Notes under the pieces: model-generated
What the model was told of the DNA's origin: nothing
Databases searched by the model: none
Seen by the model: only the letters and a program-made list of their open reading frames with translations
Part shown: positions 15,128 through 19,348 of the stretch, piece after piece
Numbering within the stretch: the first letter of the stretch is position 1
How the letters are laid out: each line of letters begins with the position of its first letter
From: Kangiellaceae bacterium
GTDB taxonomy: Bacteria; Pseudomonadota; Gammaproteobacteria; Enterobacterales; Kangiellaceae
NCBI GenBank assembly: GCA_030590405.1
Contig: JAUUYO010000026.1
Span: 1-19,348, forward strand
Length of the DNA: 19,348 nt
Direction: 5' to 3'
Made by a program: the position numbers and the translations under genes

Positions 15128-16209
15128 CTAGCTTATTACTTCATAATATTGTTAAGTGCTTTGATCAAACTGAGACTATCCATCAGGTTAATCTCGACAT
15201 TCAGTCTGGCGAATTTATTGTGCTGGTTGGTCCTTCAGGGTGTGGAAAGTCAACAATACTGAGAATGATCGCAGGATTAGAAGAAGTCACCTCCGGTACT
15301 ATTCAAATTGGCGATAAGGATATCACTCACCTACCTGCATCTAAACGGGGGATAGCGATGGTATTTCAGTCCTACGCTTTATACCCTCATATGACCGTCA
15401 AAGAAAACTTCAGTTTTGGGCTGAAGAATATGAAGTGCAGCTCGAGTTTTATAGAGCAACAGATCCAATATGCTGCAGATACTCTACAACTTGGTGAGTT
15501 TCTGGATCGCCTTCCAGCTCAACTTTCTGGCGGTCAACGCCAGAGAGTCGCTATTGGTCGTGCCATTGTGCGCGATCCAGAAATATTTTTGTTTGATGAA
15601 CCTTTATCAAATCTGGATGCTGATTTAAGAGTTCAGATGCGCCACGAATTAAGCAAATTACATAAGCAACTAAAAACGACCATGCTTTATGTCACACACG
15701 ATCAAACCGAAGCAATGACCATGGCAGACAGGATCGTCATTGTTGATCAAGGAAATATTGTCCAGGTAGGTGCGCCGTTAGAACTTTATAATCACCCGGA
15801 CAATTTATTCACCGCCAGTTTTATTGGAAGCCCTAAAATTAACCTTCTGCCGGGAAAGATCAAAAGTGTCAAAAACGATCAACTGGTCGTTAATTTATTT
15901 GAACAACAAGATGTTTCTATTAACCTACCGGCAAAAGACCTGAAGGAAGGCGATGAAGTCACTTTAGGCATACGACCTGAGCACCTTTATCAAAACTCTC
16001 AAGGTAGCGACTTATCATTCAATTTGCAGCTCTCAGCCGTTGAATCATTGGGCGATGCAACCTATATTTACGCTAAAATATTTGATAAGCTCGACTTTAG
16101 AGTTAAGCTACAAGGCCAACAGACATTTGACAGTATTCAGCACTTGAGCGTTTATATAGCGCCATCCAAGCTCCTGCTTTTTGATGCTGAAGGTAAAGCG
16201 ATCCGCTAG
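15124..16209 (+). CDS. Sugar ABC transporter ATPase, MsmK/UgpC/MalK-like
   Basis: The 361-residue protein has the complete nucleotide-binding domain: Walker A GPSGCGKST (36-44), Q-loop Q82, signature LSGGQ (134-138), Walker B IFLFDEP (154-160), D-loop SNLD and switch histidine in THD (H192). The C-terminal 120 residues form TOBE/OB-type regulatory domains with the usual SPKINLLPG and LGIRPEHL segments. It should energise the MalF/MalG-like importer encoded on the opposite strand; no other ATPase gene is present. It is co-transcribed with the regulator rather than the permeases (four-base overlap with the repressor gene), so its level follows the regulator promoter. It may also serve other CUT1 importers. 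Confidence 0.93.
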   Translation: MTSLLLHNIVKCFDQTETIHQVNLDIQSGEFIVLVGPSGCGKSTILRMIAGLEEVTSGTIQIGDKDITHLPASKRGIAMVFQSYALYPHMTVKENFSFGLKNMKCSSSFIEQQIQYAADTLQLGEFLDRLPAQLSGGQRQRVAIGRAIVRDPEIFLFDEPLSNLDADLRVQMRHELSKLHKQLKTTMLYVTHDQTEAMTMADRIVIVDQGNIVQVGAPLELYNHPDNLFTASFIGSPKINLLPGKIKSVKNDQLVVNLFEQQDVSINLPAKDLKEGDEVTLGIRPEHLYQNSQGSDLSFNLQLSAVESLGDATYIYAKIFDKLDFRVKLQGQQTFDSIQHLSVYIAPSKLLLFDAEGKAIR

Positions 16210-16230
16210 AAAAATCAGAAAATATATTCC

Positions 16231-16257
16231 AGATAGCTATTGATTTAGCCGCTATCT
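16231..16257 (+). terminator. Hairpin after the ATPase gene, weak terminator candidate
   Basis: AGATAGC (16231-16237) pairs with GCTATCT (16251-16257) across a 13-base loop, starting 21 bases after the ATPase stop. No T-run follows, so it may be a weak or factor-aided terminator, or only a messenger-end structure before the receptor promoter. Confidence 0.35.
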
Positions 16258-16299
16258 AACATTCTCAAAAAATCATTGTTAGCACTGTTACAACCTAAG

Positions 16300-16313
16300 G
16301 TTTAACGTTAAAT
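16300..16313. promoter_or_regulatory. LacI-family operator 1 at the receptor promoter
   Basis: GTTTAACGTTAAAT differs from the perfect palindrome at the last base only. It ends on the first base of the TATAAT -10 element and would occupy the spacer of the promoter, so binding of the repressor should exclude polymerase. Confidence 0.8.
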
Positions 16314-16318
16314 ATAAT
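16313..16318 (+). promoter_or_regulatory. -10 element (TATAAT) of the TonB-receptor promoter
   Basis: A perfect TATAAT lies about 155 bp before the receptor ATG, just after operator 1. No convincing -35 is present at 16-18 bases; GTTACA at 16287-16292 is the best match, with a long 20-base spacer, so an activator may help. Confidence 0.55.
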
Positions 16319-16334
16319 ACTTGCCATCCTTTAT

Positions 16335-16348
16335 GTTTAACGTTAAAC
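16335..16348. promoter_or_regulatory. LacI-family operator 2 at the receptor promoter
   Basis: This is a perfect copy of GTTTAACGTTAAAC, 35 bp centre-to-centre from operator 1 and downstream of the expected start of transcription. Paired sites could be bound cooperatively. Confidence 0.82.
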
Positions 16349-16473
16349 TAATATAACTGGATAATTTTTAACCGTTTGGTTAGCGTTTAATATTCAATTA
16401 ACGCTTATTACATTGCATCACGCAAGTAAGCCAGACAGGCTCATAACATAAGTACAAAAATAGTGAGGTTGAG

Positions 16474-19179
16474 ATGGTAGATATAAAGAAGTTCAGCGCA
16501 AGCATCATGGTAATTCCGGCATTTATGCTATTTCCGTTAGCATTGTATGCTGATGATCAACAGCAGGCATCTCCGGTAGTGAATGTTGATGAAAAAATCG
16601 AGCAAGCTAGCGACAAAGAAGAGGATCAAGGTGTTGTTGTCATTGTTACCGGGATCCGTAGTAGTCAAAAAGAAGCGCTTTCCACAAAACGTAATGCATC
16701 TTCTATTATGGACTCAATTGCAGCAGAAGATATAGGTAAATTTCCTGATTCTAATGTTTCAGAATCTCTACAGCGCATACCAGGTATTACCATTTCTCGC
16801 CAAGGTGGTGAAGGCCAACAGATTACCGTAAGAGGAATGGGGCCAGAGCATACAACTGTGCTTTTAAATGGACGAGTGCTGGCAACCGAAAACGAAGGAC
16901 GAGAATTTAACTTCGACGTGCTCGCTGCCGAGCTCATGACGGGCGCTGATGTTTATAAGGCGCCAACAGCAAGCTTGCAAGAAGGCGGTATTGGCTCAAC
17001 AGTTAATATGAAAACGGCTCGCCCGCTCGATTTTCAAGGCTTTCAAGCGGCCGCTTCAGTGAAGGCGTATCATGATGGCAACTCAGGTTCAACAACCCCA
17101 CAATACTCAGGGTTGATCAGTAATACATTTAACGATGGCGAGTTTGGAATTTTAGCCTCTTTTAACTATTCGAAAAAAGATTTTCGCTCTGAACGAGCCT
17201 TCACAGATGGCTTTGATAATCATCAGTCGAGTGATTTTACTGGATTATCTGCGGCTCGTCAGGCTGAATTATCTGTTTATGATGGTGTTGGTTTTGGTGA
17301 AGGGATCGCGATGCCATCCTGGTATCAGGAAGATATTGATGAATCTTCTCGTGAACGTACGGCGGCTACATTTGCCGCACAGTGGCACGTTAATGATGAC
17401 TTATTAATTACTCTCGATGGTCTTTATTCAAAATTAGATGTTAACTCTAATGCTTTTGGCCCTGGAAAGTGGTTTGGTGCCAGTTTCATGGATGAAGTCA
17501 CTGTTGATGAGAATGGTACGGTCGTTGGCTGGCAGGCTGACGATGTATTTGGTGGCGTAGAACAATGGGCATTCAGCCGCCCTCGCTTTGCTGAAACCCA
17601 GCAATTTGGTATTAATGCTGACTGGCAGTTTAGCGATCAGCTAACCTTTGTTTTTGACGCCTCACACTCTACCGCCGCTAATTCTCCTGTAGGAAAAAAC
17701 CTTATTATTAGTACAGTAAGTCCAAATGGTTCAACCGTTGTTACTAGAACGCCAGGTTCTCTATTACCCGTTTATACGCGTAATGACAACATTGCAGATA
17801 CCTCAGTGTTAAGACATAACTGGGCTGCAAATGAAGGCACTGATTTTAATGATACGAGTAACCAGGTGACCTTTGATGCTGTTTACGAAATGTATAATTC
17901 TGTTATTACTAAGGTCTTAGCAGGCGTAAGCTTTAATAGTCGCGAAAAAGAAAAAAATACGTCTAAGAGTAATCCTCAATGTGGTCCAGTTTGTGATGAT
18001 AACGGCGGTTTTTATCCCAGTGAGCTATTTACCAGTTATGATGCAAGTGGCTTCTTAGATGGCAATAGCGCCCACATTGCAGGGTGGGTTAGGCCCGATT
18101 TTAATGCCATTAATGACATACTGAGAGATAATAACGTTAATTATACGCCTGAATTTAAACCGGGAGAGTCGGGAGTTGTTAAAGAAGATACTGTCAGCGC
18201 TTATTTTCAAGCGAATTTAGAAGGGGAATTTGGTGAATTGCCATGGTCTGGTAATTTCGGTTTTCGTTACAGTCAAACGGATGTAGAGTCTATTGGTAAA
18301 AAAGATGAGTTATTGGAAATTATTGAACCTATTCTTAACGAGCCTGAAGGGGTGTTTTCTCCCTCAGTCGATATAACGGATACAGGGAATTATAGTGTCT
18401 TTTTACCTTCGGCTAATTTTAAACTTGACGTACGAGAAGATGTGTCGGTACGTGTAGCGGCTGGTAAAACAATTACTCGTCCTACTCTCTCTTTGCTTGC
18501 ACTTCAAAGAGAATGGAATTTTCGAGAAAATGAACGAACTCTCAAGATTGGTAATCCTTCTTTAGAGCCTTTAATTGCCTGGAATTATGATTTGTCCGTT
18601 GCTTGGTATATTGATGATGTGAGTTACATTAGTGCTGCCATTTTTTACAAAGCCTTGGAAAATGATTTTAAAGAAGTTCAAGAGCAACAAATAATTTTAG
18701 GCCATGAATTTGATGTTTTTACTCAAGAAAATATAAACGAGCAAGATGTTAATGGGATTGAGTTAGCCGTTCAATATACCTTTAGTGAATTACCTGAACC
18801 GTTTAATGCGTTTGGTGTTTCTGCAAATTATACCGATGTTACTAGAGAAGTCGAAAACGGTTTTGAACATGAATCTACGTCTTATAATGCCTCTATTTTT
18901 TATGAGAAAGGACCGATTCAGGCACGGGTTGCCTATAACTTCCGGGATGGTTATACAGACACTTTAGCAGGACGCAAAGAGCAACCAGAAATGATTGATG
19001 ATTTTGGTCAACTCGATGCATCGGGCAGTTATGATATAAACGATGAATTAACTTTTTTCGCAGAGGCGATTAATATTACCAATGAAAAAACGTTCTCTTT
19101 TTCGATTTTTAAAGAGCGCTTAATTGAATTGAAAGATACTGGTAGTCGTTATGCATTAGGACTTCGGTATAAGTTCTAA
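16474..19179 (+). CDS. TonB-dependent outer-membrane receptor, Caulobacter type
   Basis: The 901-residue protein has a signal peptide ending ALYA (residue 26), a TonB-box-like VVVIVTG (54-60) and a plug domain. The plug contains DSIAAEDIGKFPDSNVSESL, RIPGITISRQGGEGQQITVR, VLLNGR and GGIGSTVNMKTARPLD. A long beta-barrel with alternating aromatic strands follows and ends in RYALGLRYKF, with the terminal Phe recognised by the barrel assembly machinery. The layout is that of the Caulobacter-type receptor subfamily common for plant and algal sugars. A CGPVC pair lies in a predicted outer loop. ATG 16474 follows GAGG by six bases. With two LacI operators at its promoter and the ABC importer next door, it should bring the oligosaccharide across the outer membrane. 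No SusD partner is present, as expected outside Bacteroidetes. Confidence 0.93.
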   Translation: MVDIKKFSASIMVIPAFMLFPLALYADDQQQASPVVNVDEKIEQASDKEEDQGVVVIVTGIRSSQKEALSTKRNASSIMDSIAAEDIGKFPDSNVSESLQRIPGITISRQGGEGQQITVRGMGPEHTTVLLNGRVLATENEGREFNFDVLAAELMTGADVYKAPTASLQEGGIGSTVNMKTARPLDFQGFQAAASVKAYHDGNSGSTTPQYSGLISNTFNDGEFGILASFNYSKKDFRSERAFTDGFDNHQSSDFTGLSAARQAELSVYDGVGFGEGIAMPSWYQEDIDESSRERTAATFAAQWHVNDDLLITLDGLYSKLDVNSNAFGPGKWFGASFMDEVTVDENGTVVGWQADDVFGGVEQWAFSRPRFAETQQFGINADWQFSDQLTFVFDASHSTAANSPVGKNLIISTVSPNGSTVVTRTPGSLLPVYTRNDNIADTSVLRHNWAANEGTDFNDTSNQVTFDAVYEMYNSVITKVLAGVSFNSREKEKNTSKSNPQCGPVCDDNGGFYPSELFTSYDASGFLDGNSAHIAGWVRPDFNAINDILRDNNVNYTPEFKPGESGVVKEDTVSAYFQANLEGEFGELPWSGNFGFRYSQTDVESIGKKDELLEIIEPILNEPEGVFSPSVDITDTGNYSVFLPSANFKLDVREDVSVRVAAGKTITRPTLSLLALQREWNFRENERTLKIGNPSLEPLIAWNYDLSVAWYIDDVSYISAAIFYKALENDFKEVQEQQIILGHEFDVFTQENINEQDVNGIELAVQYTFSELPEPFNAFGVSANYTDVTREVENGFEHESTSYNASIFYEKGPIQARVAYNFRDGYTDTLAGRKEQPEMIDDFGQLDASGSYDINDELTFFAEAINITNEKTFSFSIFKERLIELKDTGSRYALGLRYKF

Positions 19180-19208
19180 ATATCGTCATTAACGACATCA
19201 GCAATTAT

Positions 19209-19243
19209 CAACACCAACAATTAACAAGCGGTTGTTGGTGTTG
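19209..19243 (+). terminator. Strong hairpin terminator after the receptor gene
   Basis: CAACACCAACAA (19209-19220) pairs perfectly over 12 bp with TTGTTGGTGTTG (19232-19243) across an 11-base loop, about 30 bp after the receptor stop. The following TATTTCA has only a short T-stretch, so termination may be partial, but the stem is the strongest seen in the window. Confidence 0.65.
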
Positions 19244-19330
19244 TATTTCAAAAAAGAACGTCATTCTACGCTCCTTCATTCCAAAAAAACTCTACAAATG
19301 AAACGCTCTACTAATGAAAGGTAATAAATA

Positions 19331-19348
19331 ATGGTGAGTCATAGGCAT
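19331..19348 (+). CDS. Possible start of a further gene (cut by right edge)
   Basis: An ATG at 19331 is preceded by GAAAGG about nine bases upstream and opens with MVSHRH before the window ends. Six codons are too few to assign anything. It lies after the hairpin terminator, so it would need its own promoter. Confidence 0.25.

Noticed and set aside
16413..16425. TTGCATCACGCAA inverted repeat as a regulator site
   Set aside because: Only four-base arms are paired and the sequence does not fit the CRP or LacI operator consensus; chance is a sufficient explanation.
18126..18140. TAACGTTA within the receptor gene as an additional operator
   Set aside because: Only the inner eight bases match; it lies deep in coding sequence and lacks the GTTT and AAAC arms.

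Overview
The window looks like a chromosome segment of a Gram-negative, probably marine, heterotrophic gammaproteobacterium of the Alteromonadales/Cellvibrionales type. This rests on a Caulobacter-type TonB-dependent receptor, a periplasmic-binding-lipoprotein ABC importer, a LacI-controlled sugar locus and an FNR/Anr-like site. The taxon is inferred from gene content only.

Positions 1-3176 (minus strand) hold a compact four-gene operon. In transcription order it encodes a PqqD-like protein, an ATP-grasp ligase broken by one in-frame TAG, a fold-type III PLP decarboxylase, and the N-terminus of a urea transporter that runs off the left edge. A candidate FNR/Anr box lies upstream of pqqD. No substrate is known to me for this combination, and it is the best candidate here for an undescribed pathway.

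Positions 3177-4953 form a rearranged patch. An intact fatty-acid-hydroxylase/sterol-desaturase family membrane enzyme is followed by a C-terminal remnant of a PIN-domain (VapC-like) toxin. After that comes a decayed 261-bp duplicate of part of the desaturase gene. A nitroreductase (5025-5687) is divergent from the desaturase.

Positions 5705-19179 form a carbohydrate uptake and degradation locus. The leftward operon starts near 13830 and encodes, in order, an exported protein that may be an (alpha/alpha)-barrel, a sugar-binding lipoprotein, two ABC permeases, a GH13 alpha-glucosidase-like enzyme, a GH130 beta-mannoside phosphorylase-like enzyme and a DUF1861 protein. Most junctions overlap or nearly touch, consistent with translational coupling. 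Divergently, a LacI-family repressor overlaps the gene for the importer's ATPase, followed by a large TonB-dependent receptor.

The palindrome GTTTAACGTTAAAC sits on the -10 region of the leftward operon and twice at the receptor promoter, so the locus reads as one LacI regulon. The proposed flow is: receptor across the outer membrane, binding lipoprotein, MalFG-like permeases plus ATPase, then cytoplasmic GH13 and GH130 cleavage. The mixed alpha-glucosidase and beta-mannoside enzyme content leaves the natural substrate open. No secreted endo-acting polysaccharidase is recognisable in the window. A strong hairpin closes the receptor gene, and a possible new gene starts at the right edge.
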